From contig NZ_FOLD01000001.1 of NCBI RefSeq assembly GCF_900112225.1, forward strand, positions 359,006 to 423,005: a stretch of DNA of 64,000 bases, given 5' to 3'. The notes beneath the pieces were generated by a model. That model made no database searches, was not told the DNA's origin, and saw only the letters and a program-made list of their open reading frames with translations. Shown here piece after piece: positions 35,658-44,151 of the stretch; position 1 is the first letter of the stretch, and every line of letters begins with the position of its first letter. Origin of the DNA: Massilia yuzhufengensis (GTDB taxonomy: Bacteria > Pseudomonadota > Gammaproteobacteria > Burkholderiales > Burkholderiaceae_D). Made by a program: the position numbers and the translations under genes.

Positions 35658-37070
35658 ATGAGCGCCGTACTTAAAGATCTCAAGGACTTCCATATCGCCG
35701 ACATCTCCCTGGCAGCCTGGGGCGAGAAGGAAATCCGTATTGCAGAAACCGAAATGCCGGGCCTGATGGCGATCCGCGAGGAATACGCCGCCGCCCAGCC
35801 CCTGAAGGGCGCGCGCGTTGCCGGTTCGCTGCACATGACCATCCAGACCGCGGTCCTGATCCGCACCCTGGAAGCCCTCGGCGCCGACGTGCGCTGGGCC
35901 TCGTGCAACATCTACTCGACCCAGGACCACGCTGCGGCCGCCATCGCCGCGGTCGGCACCCCGGTGTTCGCCGTCAAGGGCGAAACCCTGGACGAGTACT
36001 GGGAATACACCCACCGCATCTTCGAATGGCCTGGCGACAACCACGCCAACATGATCCTCGACGACGGCGGCGATGCGACCCTGCTGCTGCACCTGGGCGT
36101 GCGCGCCGAGAAGGACATCTCGGTGCTGGACAAGCCGGGCTCGGAAGAAGAAATCTGCCTGTTCAATTCCATCAAGGGCCGCCTCGCGCGTGACCCGCAG
36201 TGGTACAGCAAGCGCCTGCCATGCATCCTGGGCGTGACCGAAGAAACCACCACCGGCGTGCACCGCCTGTACCAGATGCACCTGGAAGGCAAGCTGGCCT
36301 TCCCGGCCATCAACGTCAACGATTCCGTCACCAAGTCGAAGTTCGACAACCTGTACGGCTGCCGCGAATCGCTGGTCGACGGCATCAAGCGCGCCACCGA
36401 CGTCATGATCGCCGGCAAGGTCGCCGTGATCGCTGGCTACGGCGACGTCGGCAAGGGCTCGGCCCAGGCCATGCGCGCGCTGTCGGCCCAGGTGTGGGTC
36501 ACCGAAATCGATCCGATCTGCGCACTGCAGGCGGCGATGGAAGGCTACCGCGTCGTAACCATGGACTACGCGGCAGAACACGGCGACATTTTCGTCACCT
36601 GCACCGGCAACTACCACGTCATCACCGAGCAGCACATGCTGCGCATGAAAGACCAGGCCATCGTCTGCAACATCGGCCACTTCGACAACGAAATCGAAGT
36701 CGCGGCGATCAAGAAGTACGAGTGGGAAAACATCAAGCCCCAGGTCGATCACGTCATCTTCCCGGATGGCAAGCGCATCATCCTGCTGGCCGAAGGCCGC
36801 CTGGTGAACCTCGGTTGCGGCACCGGCCACCCGTCGTACGTGATGAGCTCGTCGTTCGCGAACCAGACCATCGCCCAGATCGAGCTGTTCGCCAACACCG
36901 CGAATTACCCGGTCGGCGTGTACACGCTGCCGAAGCACCTGGACGAGAAAGTCGCGCGCCTGCAGCTGAAAAAGCTCAACGCGCAACTGACCGAACTGAC
37001 CGAAGAGCAGGCTGCCTACATCTCGGTGAGCCAGGCCGGTCCGTACAAGCCGGACCACTACCGTTATTAA
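35658..37070 (+). CDS. ahcY: Adenosylhomocysteinase (SAH hydrolase)
   Basis: Splits S-adenosylhomocysteine to adenosine and homocysteine, removing the inhibitor of methyltransferases; cytoplasmic, NAD-dependent, 470 aa. Signatures: [18 protein letters not shown] near the start, [24 protein letters not shown], the NAD site [20 protein letters not shown] and the C-terminal KPDHYRY. ATG 35658 is 6 nt from AGGAG and is preferred to an in-frame GTG one codon earlier. Controlled by the SAH riboswitch; a strong terminator follows. Confidence 0.98.
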   Translation: MSAVLKDLKDFHIADISLAAWGEKEIRIAETEMPGLMAIREEYAAAQPLKGARVAGSLHMTIQTAVLIRTLEALGADVRWASCNIYSTQDHAAAAIAAVGTPVFAVKGETLDEYWEYTHRIFEWPGDNHANMILDDGGDATLLLHLGVRAEKDISVLDKPGSEEEICLFNSIKGRLARDPQWYSKRLPCILGVTEETTTGVHRLYQMHLEGKLAFPAINVNDSVTKSKFDNLYGCRESLVDGIKRATDVMIAGKVAVIAGYGDVGKGSAQAMRALSAQVWVTEIDPICALQAAMEGYRVVTMDYAAEHGDIFVTCTGNYHVITEQHMLRMKDQAIVCNIGHFDNEIEVAAIKKYEWENIKPQVDHVIFPDGKRIILLAEGRLVNLGCGTGHPSYVMSSSFANQTIAQIELFANTANYPVGVYTLPKHLDEKVARLQLKKLNAQLTELTEEQAAYISVSQAGPYKPDHYRY

Positions 37071-37087
37071 TTCCTGGACGGTGAACG

Positions 37088-37114
37088 CGGGCGCTTCGAT
37101 AGCGCCCGTTTTTT
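37088..37114 (+). terminator. Intrinsic terminator after ahcY
   Basis: An 8-bp stem CGGGCGCT/AGCGCCCG with a 5-base loop is followed by six T, 17 nt after the ahcY stop. It should largely uncouple the small membrane gene and metF from the riboswitch transcript. Confidence 0.9.
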
Positions 37115-37166
37115 CAACAGCCGGGCCTTTTGCAAAAATGGCCCGTGTACCACGAAAGTCGATGCG

Positions 37167-37523
37167 ATGCGCCTGCTTGTTACCTGGCTGATCAATGCCG
37201 CCGCCCTCATGGCCCTGCCGTACCTGATGCACTCCGTGTCCGTCTCCAATTTCACGACCGCGCTCATCGCCGCGCTCGTGCTCGGGCTGGTCAATACCCT
37301 GATCCGCCCCATCCTGGTCATCCTCACCCTGCCGGTGACCGTGGTGTCGCTGGGCCTGTTCATCCTCGTCATCAATGCCGCACTGTTCTGGATGGTGTCG
37401 CACTGGATCGCCGGCTTCGACGTGACCGGCTTCGGATCGGCCTTCCTCGCAGCCATCCTGTACAGCATCATTTCGTGGGCGCTTTCTTCCTTGCTCCTCA
37501 AAGACAAAGATGGAAACTCATAA
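37167..37523 (+). CDS. Small membrane protein of the phage-holin superfamily IV (DUF360-like)
   Basis: Integral inner-membrane protein of 118 aa with about four transmembrane helices (LLVTWLINAAALMALPYLM; FTTALIAALVLGLVNTLI; PILVILTLPVTVVSLGLFILVINAALFWM; FLAAILYSIISWALSSLLL). Despite the family name it is a chromosomal protein in many proteobacteria, and its function is unknown. Its last 14 nt overlap the start of metF, so the two are translationally coupled. No phage genes are nearby. Confidence 0.85.
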   Translation: MRLLVTWLINAAALMALPYLMHSVSVSNFTTALIAALVLGLVNTLIRPILVILTLPVTVVSLGLFILVINAALFWMVSHWIAGFDVTGFGSAFLAAILYSIISWALSSLLLKDKDGNS

Positions 37524-38340
37524 TTTCAGTATCGAGTTCTTCCCGCCGAAAACCGACGAAGGCGCGGACAAGCTGCGCGTCGTGCGCCAGAAGCTGGCGC
37601 TCCTTGCCCCGAAGTATTTCTCGGTGACCTTCGGCGCCGGTGGAACCACCCAGCAGGGCACACTGCAGACCGTGCTCGAGATCCAGTCCGAAGGCCATGC
37701 CGCAGCGCCGCACCTGTCCTGCGTGGGCGGCACCGCCGAATCGCTGCGCGCGATCCTGCAGCAATTCCAGGACAGCGGCATCCGCCGCCTGGTGGCGCTG
37801 CGCGGCGACCTCCCGAGCGGCTACGGCGGCGGCGGCGAATTCCGCTATGCCAACGAGCTCGTCGAGTTCATCCGCAAGGAAACCGGCGACTGGTTCCACA
37901 TCGAAGTGGCGGCCTATCCGGAAATGCACCCGCAGGCGCGCTCGCCGCAAGACGACCTGCAGGCCTTCGCCCGCAAGGTGCAGGCCGGCGCGAACGCCGC
38001 GATCACGCAGTATTTCTATAATGCGGACGCCTACTTCGAGTTCGTCGACAACGCGCGCAAGCTGGGCGTGGACGTGCCGGTGGTGGCCGGCATCATGCCG
38101 ATCACGAACTACACGCAGCTGATGCGCTTCTCCGACATGTGCGGCGCCGAGATCCCGCGCTGGGTACGCATGAAGCTGGCCAGCTACGGCGACGATACCG
38201 CCTCGATCAAGGCCTTCGGGCTGGACGTGGTCACAAGCCTGTGCGAACGCCTGCTGGCCGGCGGCGCGCCGGGGCTGCATTTCTACAGCATGAACCAGGC
38301 AGCGGCGACCACGGCGATCTGGCAGCGGCTGGTGAAATAA
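37510..38340 (+). CDS. metF: 5,10-methylenetetrahydrofolate reductase
   Basis: FAD enzyme of 276 aa that makes 5-methyl-THF for methionine synthesis, in the cytoplasm. N-terminal FSIEFFPPKTDEGADKLR, then SVTFGAGGTTQQGT, LRGDLPSG, TQYFYNADAYFEFVD and the C-terminal LHFYSMNQ are family signatures. Start ATG 37510 lies inside the preceding small membrane gene. With ahcY and metK it forms the methionine-SAM cycle segment. Confidence 0.96.
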   Translation: METHNFSIEFFPPKTDEGADKLRVVRQKLALLAPKYFSVTFGAGGTTQQGTLQTVLEIQSEGHAAAPHLSCVGGTAESLRAILQQFQDSGIRRLVALRGDLPSGYGGGGEFRYANELVEFIRKETGDWFHIEVAAYPEMHPQARSPQDDLQAFARKVQAGANAAITQYFYNADAYFEFVDNARKLGVDVPVVAGIMPITNYTQLMRFSDMCGAEIPRWVRMKLASYGDDTASIKAFGLDVVTSLCERLLAGGAPGLHFYSMNQAAATTAIWQRLVK

Positions 38341-38353
38341 CGGTCTTGCCGTT

Positions 38354-38440
38354 GTAGGGTGGACGGCTATGCCGTCCGCGCGTTCAAACAGATCATGAAT
38401 ATTCGCGGCAGTGCAATGGGTGCTTGAACGCGCACCCTAC
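38354..38440. repeat. Inverted pair of a GTAGGGTG-type dispersed repeat
   Basis: The left arm is GTAGGGTG plus a hairpin (GACGGC-TAT-GCCGTC) plus CGCGTTCAA (38354-38386). The right arm, TTGAACGCG plus CACCCTAC (38424-38440), is its reverse complement without the internal hairpin. The element lies between the convergent metF and cyclo-ligase genes. Its terminal CTAC on the plus strand provides the TAG stop of the cyclo-ligase gene. It resembles two REP units in inverted arrangement (BIME-like). Confidence 0.65.
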
Positions 38441-39036
38441 GCTTCCGTGATGATCGCATCGAGCGCAATGTCATACTCCCCGCTGTCGAACTCCACCTGC
38501 TGGCACGCATACGCGATGCCCACCGTTCTCGGGCGCGGCGCGGCCGCCAGCGTCCTGTCATAAAACCCCCCGCCATACCCCAGCCGGTAGCCCTGCGCAT
38601 TGAACCCGAGGCAGGGAATGAGCAGCACGTCCGGCCGCGCCACCATGCGCAAATCCGCCGGCACCGCGATGCCCATGCTGTCCACATGGGTAGGCTCGCC
38701 CGGCGCCCATTCGGCAAACCCGAGCGCCGCATCGCGTGCCACCACGACAGGCAAGGCCAGCCGTACGCCTGCCCGGGCCAATTCCGCGTAGGCTGGATGC
38801 AAGTCCGGTTCACCCGCCAGCGGCCAGTACACGGCCAGCGAGGTGCCCGGATGGTCGCGCCACGAGGCCAGCACGCGCGCGCCGATGCGCTCGTCCCAGG
38901 CGCGCTTGAGCGCGGGATCGATCGCGCGGCGCCCTTCCTTGAGCAGGCAGCGCAACTGTGGTTTATCGGACGTGGTGCTTGCGCCCTTGTCTGGCAGTAG
39001 CCCGGGGGCACATGGTATTCTTGAATCGCCGGTCAT
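38437..39036 (-). CDS. 5-formyltetrahydrofolate cyclo-ligase
   Basis: Converts 5-formyl-THF to 5,10-methenyl-THF with ATP, in the cytoplasm; 199 aa. The basic N-terminal LLKEGRRAIDP, then SLAVYWPLAGEPDL (substrate region), and the nucleotide/Mg motif GYRLGYGGGFYDRTL are diagnostic. The first 25 residues are unconserved, and a downstream start could be used. It belongs to the same folate pathway as metF, to which it is convergent. Its stop codon lies inside the neighbouring dispersed repeat. Confidence 0.92.
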   Translation of the reverse strand: MTGDSRIPCAPGLLPDKGASTTSDKPQLRCLLKEGRRAIDPALKRAWDERIGARVLASWRDHPGTSLAVYWPLAGEPDLHPAYAELARAGVRLALPVVVARDAALGFAEWAPGEPTHVDSMGIAVPADLRMVARPDVLLIPCLGFNAQGYRLGYGGGFYDRTLAAAPRPRTVGIAYACQQVEFDSGEYDIALDAIITEA

Positions 39037-39068
39037 GGTCTGAATGCAGCGTAGAGTGAGAGTTGTGG

Positions 39069-41090
39069 ATGTTCCAAAAGAGATTGACTACCGGCGCATT
39101 GCCGGCCGCCCTTGCCCTGGTATTGACGATGTCGACGCTGCCGTCGAGCGCCGCCGCCGCCGCGCCCGAAGCGCCCCCGGCCGCGCAACTGGTGCCGCCG
39201 GTGCCCGCTGGCGCCCCCGCAGTGCCGGGCGCCAGCGATGCGCGCGCCGACGACGACACCTTCCTGCTGCTGCGCGAAGCGGCGCGCCAGAACGACGCCG
39301 CGCGCACCAATGCGCTGGCGTCGCGCCTGCCCAACCATGCGCTGGCGTCCTATGTCGACTATTATCGTCTGAAACCCCGCCTGCGCGACGCACCCGCCGA
39401 TGAGATCCGCGAGGTGCTGCGGCGCCACGAAGGCAGCGCCGTCGCCGAGCAGCTGCGTACCGAATGGCTGCTCGACCTCGGCCGCCGCCGCGACTGGACC
39501 GGCTTCGAGCGCGAAGTGGGCCAGCTGGCGCGCGGCGACAACCTGCAGGTGCGCTGCTACGCGCTGCTTGCGCGCGCCGGCCGCGGCGAACAGGTGGCGG
39601 CGGAAGCGCGCACCTTGCTGGGCAACCCGGCCGGCTACGGCGAAGCCTGCGCCGCCCTGGTCGCCCAGCTGCTCCAGTCCGGCCAGATGAACCAGGAAGA
39701 CGTGTACTGGCAGCTGCGCCTGGCCGGCGAAGCCGATGCCACCGGTCCGGCACGGCGGCTGGCCGCGCTGCTCGGCGCCTCGGAAACCCGCGCCGCGCAG
39801 GCGGTCGACGTGCCGGCGGTGGCGATGGCGCGCGGGATCGGCGCCACCCGCGCCGAGCGCGCCATCTACCTGGTCGCCCTCGGCCGCATGGCGCGCACCA
39901 GCCTCAGGCTGGCCACCGTGGCCCTGCAGAAGAACAGCCCCAAGCTGAGCGCGGAAGAACGCGCGATCGGCTGGGCCGGCATCGCCCACGCGGCCTCGAT
40001 CGTGCTCTCGCCCGACGCCGCCACCTACTGGCAGCGCGCCAATGGCGTGCCGCTGACCAACGAACAGGCGCAGTGGAAAACCCGCATCGCGCTGCGCCGC
40101 GGCGACTGGAAAACCGTGCGCGCCACCATCGAGGCGATGCCGCCAGCCTTGCGCGCCGAGTCGGCCTGGGTGTACTGGCTGGGACGCGCCGACAAGCACG
40201 AGGGCCGCATGGTCGAAGCGAATGCGGCCTTCGAGCGCGTCGCCACCCAGCAGCATTTCTATGGCCAGCTGGCGCTGGACGAGCTCGGCCGGCAGGTCGT
40301 GGCGCCGCCGCCGGCCACGCCGGTGAGCCTCGAGGAGCTGGGGCAGGCGATCGCCAACCCGAGCCTGCAGCGCGCCCTGAAGTTCTATAGTTTGCGCCTG
40401 CGCGCGGAAGGCAACCGTGAATGGAACTGGGCGCTGCGCGGCATGTCTGACCGTCAGTTGCTGGCTGCCGGCGAACTCGCTCGCCGCAACGACCTGCTCG
40501 ACCGCACGGTCGACACCTCGCTGCGCACCCGCACCGAGCTCGACTACGCACAGCGTTTCCCGGCGCCGCACCTCGACCTCCTGCACCCGACCGCCCAGGG
40601 CCTGGGCCTCGATAAAGCCTGGGTCTATGGCCTGATCCGCCAGGAATCGCGCTTCATCAGCGACGCGCGTTCCGGTGTCGGCGCCTCCGGCCTGATGCAG
40701 GTGATGCCCGCCACCGGCAAATGGGTCGCGGGCAAAATTGGAATGGATAATTTTGTGCATGGCATGCTCACCGACTTGCGTACCAATATCACGCTCGGGG
40801 CCAACTACATGAACATGGTGCTCGCCAACTTCGACGGCGACGAAATCCTGGCCACCGTCGCCTACAACGCCGGGCCCTCGCGCGCGCGCGCCTGGCGCGG
40901 TGTGCTCGACGCGCCGATGGAAGGCGCCATCTTCGTGGAAAGCATCCCGTTCGCGGAAACCCGCGGCTACGTGCGCAACGTGCTGGCCAACGCCACCAAC
41001 TACGCCGCCGTGTTCGAGCAAAAACCGCAATCGATCCGCACCCGCGTGCGCACCGTGCAGCCGCGCGAGCGCGCGTCGATCCTGCCCTGA
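39069..41090 (+). CDS. Slt-type soluble lytic murein transglycosylase
   Basis: Periplasmic muramidase of 673 aa that cleaves peptidoglycan to 1,6-anhydromuropeptides. A signal peptide (about 1-29, ending SSAAA) is followed by a long superhelical U/L-type region of TPR-like helices (about 60-480) and a C-terminal goose-lysozyme-like domain: catalytic Glu in GLIRQESRFIS (about 525), GASGLMQVMPATGKWVA and ATVAYNAGPSRARAWR. ATG 39069 follows a GAGAG site; a TTG two codons earlier is also open. It starts 32 nt from the divergent cyclo-ligase start. Confidence 0.93.
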   Translation: MFQKRLTTGALPAALALVLTMSTLPSSAAAAAPEAPPAAQLVPPVPAGAPAVPGASDARADDDTFLLLREAARQNDAARTNALASRLPNHALASYVDYYRLKPRLRDAPADEIREVLRRHEGSAVAEQLRTEWLLDLGRRRDWTGFEREVGQLARGDNLQVRCYALLARAGRGEQVAAEARTLLGNPAGYGEACAALVAQLLQSGQMNQEDVYWQLRLAGEADATGPARRLAALLGASETRAAQAVDVPAVAMARGIGATRAERAIYLVALGRMARTSLRLATVALQKNSPKLSAEERAIGWAGIAHAASIVLSPDAATYWQRANGVPLTNEQAQWKTRIALRRGDWKTVRATIEAMPPALRAESAWVYWLGRADKHEGRMVEANAAFERVATQQHFYGQLALDELGRQVVAPPPATPVSLEELGQAIANPSLQRALKFYSLRLRAEGNREWNWALRGMSDRQLLAAGELARRNDLLDRTVDTSLRTRTELDYAQRFPAPHLDLLHPTAQGLGLDKAWVYGLIRQESRFISDARSGVGASGLMQVMPATGKWVAGKIGMDNFVHGMLTDLRTNITLGANYMNMVLANFDGDEILATVAYNAGPSRARAWRGVLDAPMEGAIFVESIPFAETRGYVRNVLANATNYAAVFEQKPQSIRTRVRTVQPRERASILP

Positions 41091-41111
41091 ACCCCTGAAA
41101 GGAACGGCGCC

Positions 41112-42074
41112 ATGCGCGAACAGAACGTGGTGGTCATCGGCGGCACCGGCTTCATCGGCGGCCACCTGCTGGCGCGCCTGGCGCGGGACGGCGTCAATAC
41201 CCTGGTGCCGGTGCGCCAGTACGAGGCCGCCAAGCACCTCGCCACCTTGCCCTACCTCGACCTGGAAGTGGCCGACATCCACGACGACGCCACCCTGCGC
41301 CGCCTGTTTGCCGGACGCGACGCCGTCATCAACCTGGTCGGCGTGCTGCACGGCGGCCATGGCGACCCCTACGGGCCCGGCTTTCGCCGCCTGCACGTCG
41401 AGCTGCCGCGCCGCATCGCCCAGGCCTGCGCGGAGACGGGCGTGCCGCGCTACCTGCACATGAGCGCCCTGGGCGCCAACAGCCGCGGCGCCTCGATGTA
41501 CCAGCGCTCCAAGGGCGACGGCGAACAGGCCGCGCGCAGCCAGTTGCAGGTTGCCGCCACCATTTTCCGCCCGTCGGTCGTGTTCGGGCCCGGCGACCAT
41601 TTCCTGACCATGTTCGCGAAACTCCAGCGCCACCTGCCGGTGCTGCCGCTGGCCTGTCCCGATGCGCGCTTCCAGCCGGTCTACGTGGAAGACGTGGCCG
41701 CCGCGTTCGCCCAGGCCCTGCGCGACCCGCACACGCGCGGCGCCACCATCGAGCTGGGCGGGCCGGGGGTGTACACGCTGGCCGAACTGGTGCGCCTGAG
41801 CGGGCGCTACAGCGGCCACGAACGGCGCGTGCTGGGGCTGCCCGACTGGGCCGCGCGCCTGCAGGCGCGGGTGTTCGAGCTGCTGCCCGGCGAGCCGGTC
41901 ATCAGCCGCGACAACCTCGATTCCATGAACACCGATAATGTGGTCGATGTGCAAACGCAAGCCTTGACAGCCGGCGCGCTGGGAATCAAGCTCACGTCGC
42001 TCGAGGCGGCTGCCCCGCACTACCTGGCTCCCGGCCGTGGCCTCGACGACTACCGCGAGCGCGCGGGCCGCTGA
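41112..42074 (+). CDS. NDUFA9-like NAD(P)-binding atypical SDR
   Basis: Cytoplasmic protein of 320 aa of the complex I NDUFA9-like subgroup of extended short-chain dehydrogenases. N-terminal dinucleotide site VVVIGGTGFIGGHLLARLA (7-25), INLVGVLHGG, and YLHMSALGANSRGASMYQRSKGDGE, where the Tyr-x3-Lys triad is shifted as in atypical SDRs. FRPSVVFGPGDHFL follows. In bacteria such proteins are linked to quinone or membrane functions, but the substrate is unknown. It sits 21 nt after the transglycosylase and 32 nt before the GST gene. Confidence 0.82.
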   Translation: MREQNVVVIGGTGFIGGHLLARLARDGVNTLVPVRQYEAAKHLATLPYLDLEVADIHDDATLRRLFAGRDAVINLVGVLHGGHGDPYGPGFRRLHVELPRRIAQACAETGVPRYLHMSALGANSRGASMYQRSKGDGEQAARSQLQVAATIFRPSVVFGPGDHFLTMFAKLQRHLPVLPLACPDARFQPVYVEDVAAAFAQALRDPHTRGATIELGGPGVYTLAELVRLSGRYSGHERRVLGLPDWAARLQARVFELLPGEPVISRDNLDSMNTDNVVDVQTQALTAGALGIKLTSLEAAAPHYLAPGRGLDDYRERAGR

Positions 42075-42106
42075 CCGTCCATCATCGCACCGACCACAGG
42101 AAATCC

Positions 42107-42826
42107 ATGCAGACCATCGAACTCGATCCAGCCCTGTCTTCCACCCTCGACCAGGCGCGCCAGCCTGGCCTGACCCTCGTCATCGGCAACAAGAACGTGT
42201 CGTCGTGGTCGATGCGGCCATGGGTGGCGGCCAGGGCCTTCGGGATCCCGTTCACCGAGATCCGGGTCTTGCTCGACAAGCCAGACACCTCCGCCAACAT
42301 CGCGCGCTACTCGCACGCGGGCCGCGTGCCGGTGCTGCTGGCGGGCGAGATGACGATCTGGGACAGCCTGGCCATTACCGAATATTTGGCAGAGCAATTT
42401 CCTGACAAGCATATGTGGCCGCAGGACGTGGCCGCCCGCGCGCTGGCGCGTTCCATCGTGGCCGAAATGCACTCGGGCTTCGGCGAGCTGCGCACCGCGA
42501 TGTCGATGAACATTCAGGCCCGGCTGCCGGGGCGCGGGCGCACCCCGGGCGCGCAGGCCGACATCGGCCGCATCTGCGAAATCTGGGAAGACTGCCTGTC
42601 GCGCTTCGGCCACCACCGCTTCCTGTTCGGCGAGTTTTCTATTGCCGACGCCTTCTACGCGCCGGTGGTGTGCCGCTTCCAGACCTATGGCGTGGCGCTG
42701 GCGCCGGCGCTGCAGGCCTACTGCGAACGCGTGCTGGCCCACCCGGCGGTGGCGCACTGGGTCGAGGAAGCCATGCGCGAGGACGACCCGACCCCGAAGC
42801 ACGACCTCGAGCTGCCTCGGGAATGA
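42107..42826 (+). CDS. Glutathione S-transferase family protein
   Basis: Cytoplasmic GST-fold protein of 239 aa. The thioredoxin-like N-terminal domain contains LVIGNKNVSSWSMRPWVAAR (Ser likely contacts glutathione), GRVPVLLAGEMTIWDSLAITEYLAEQFP (cis-Pro and the ES/DS glutathione site). A helical C-terminal domain includes FLFGEFSIADAFYAPVV. The exact reaction is unknown. The gene has a 4-nt overlap with cca. Confidence 0.9.
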   Translation: MQTIELDPALSSTLDQARQPGLTLVIGNKNVSSWSMRPWVAARAFGIPFTEIRVLLDKPDTSANIARYSHAGRVPVLLAGEMTIWDSLAITEYLAEQFPDKHMWPQDVAARALARSIVAEMHSGFGELRTAMSMNIQARLPGRGRTPGAQADIGRICEIWEDCLSRFGHHRFLFGEFSIADAFYAPVVCRFQTYGVALAPALQAYCERVLAHPAVAHWVEEAMREDDPTPKHDLELPRE

Positions 42827-44079
42827 GCGTGAAGAGTTACGTGGTCGGCGGCGCCGTGCGCGACGCGCTGCTCGGGCGCCCCGTGACCGACCGCGACCAC
42901 GTGGTGGTCGGCGCCACCCCCGAACACATGCTGGCCCAGGGCTTTCGCCCGGTCGGCAAGGACTTCCCGGTGTTCCTGCACCCGGACACCCACGAGGAAT
43001 ACGCGCTGGCGCGCACCGAGCGCAAGACCGCGCCCGGCTACCACGGCTTCGTGTTCCACACGTCCCCGGAGGTCACGCTGGAAGACGACCTGGTGCGGCG
43101 CGACCTGACCATCAATGCGATGGCGCGCGCCGAGGACGGCAGCATCGTCGATCCCTACCACGGCCAGGCCGACCTGGCCGCCCGCATCTTCCGCCATGTC
43201 TCCGCGGCCTTTGCCGAAGACCCGGTGCGCATCTTGCGCCTGGCCCGGTTTGCCGCGCGCTTTCCCGACTTCCGGGTGCACGAGAGCACCCTCGCCCTGA
43301 TGCAGGGCATGGTCGAAGCGGGCGAGGTCGACGCGCTGGTGCCCGAACGGGTGTGGCAGGAACTGGCGCGCGGGCTGATGGAAGAACGGCCTTCGCGCAT
43401 GTTCGCCGTGCTGCGCGACTGCGGCGCCCTGGCGCGCATCCTGCCCGAACTCGATGCCTTGTGGGGCGTGCCCCAGCCGCCGGCCCACCACCCGGAAATC
43501 GACACCGGCGTGCACATCATGCTGGTGGTCGACTATGCGGCCGAGCAGGGATACCCGCTCGAAGTCCGCTTCGCCGCCCTGGTGCACGACCTGGGCAAGG
43601 GCCTGTCCCCCAGCGAAGGCTGGCCGGCCCACCACGGCCATGAGGGCGAAGGCCTGGCGCTGGTGACGGCCGTGAGCAGGCGCCTGAAGGTGCCCAACGA
43701 ATGCCGCGACCTCGGCCTGATGACGGCGCGCGAGCACGGCAACGTCAGCCGCGCGCAGCTGCTGCGCGCCAACACCATCGTCTCCCTGCTGGAACGCTGC
43801 GACGCCTTCCGTAAACCCGAGCGCTTCGCCCAGATGCTGCTGGCCTGCGAATGCGACGCGCGCGGGCGCGGCCACGAAGCGCACCCCATGCGCTTCCAGG
43901 ACTATCCGCAGCGTCCTTACCTGCTGCGCGCGCTGGACGCGGCGCGCGCCGTGAACGCCGGCGAGGTGGCGGCGCGCTTTGCCGACAACCGTGCCCGCAT
44001 CCCCGAGGCCGTGCACGCGGCGCGGGTGTCGGCGGTCAAGGCCGCCCTGCGCGAGGATGGTCCTGAGGTGCGCGACTGA
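42823..44079 (+). CDS. cca: CCA-adding multifunctional tRNA nucleotidyltransferase with HD domain
   Basis: Adds or repairs the CCA end of tRNAs; 418 aa, cytoplasmic. Class II polymerase-beta motifs: VGGAVRDALLG, the metal pair in TDRDHVVVG (about 22-30) and RRDLTINAMA. A C-terminal HD phosphohydrolase domain begins near ALVHDLGKGLSP (about 250-262), as in the gammaproteobacterial bifunctional enzyme. The ATG overlaps the GST stop by 4 nt. Confidence 0.96.
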   Translation: MSVKSYVVGGAVRDALLGRPVTDRDHVVVGATPEHMLAQGFRPVGKDFPVFLHPDTHEEYALARTERKTAPGYHGFVFHTSPEVTLEDDLVRRDLTINAMARAEDGSIVDPYHGQADLAARIFRHVSAAFAEDPVRILRLARFAARFPDFRVHESTLALMQGMVEAGEVDALVPERVWQELARGLMEERPSRMFAVLRDCGALARILPELDALWGVPQPPAHHPEIDTGVHIMLVVDYAAEQGYPLEVRFAALVHDLGKGLSPSEGWPAHHGHEGEGLALVTAVSRRLKVPNECRDLGLMTAREHGNVSRAQLLRANTIVSLLERCDAFRKPERFAQMLLACECDARGRGHEAHPMRFQDYPQRPYLLRALDAARAVNAGEVAARFADNRARIPEAVHAARVSAVKAALREDGPEVRD

Positions 44080-44151
44080 ACGGCAGTTTTTGCTATTCTT
44101 CATGGCTGAAGGAAGTGAACATTCGCAATACCTGATGTAACGGAGAACACC

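Noticed and set aside
37167..37523. Prophage remnant suggested by the holin-family protein
   Set aside because: No other phage genes are near, and the protein is coupled to metF. This family is chromosomal in many bacteria.
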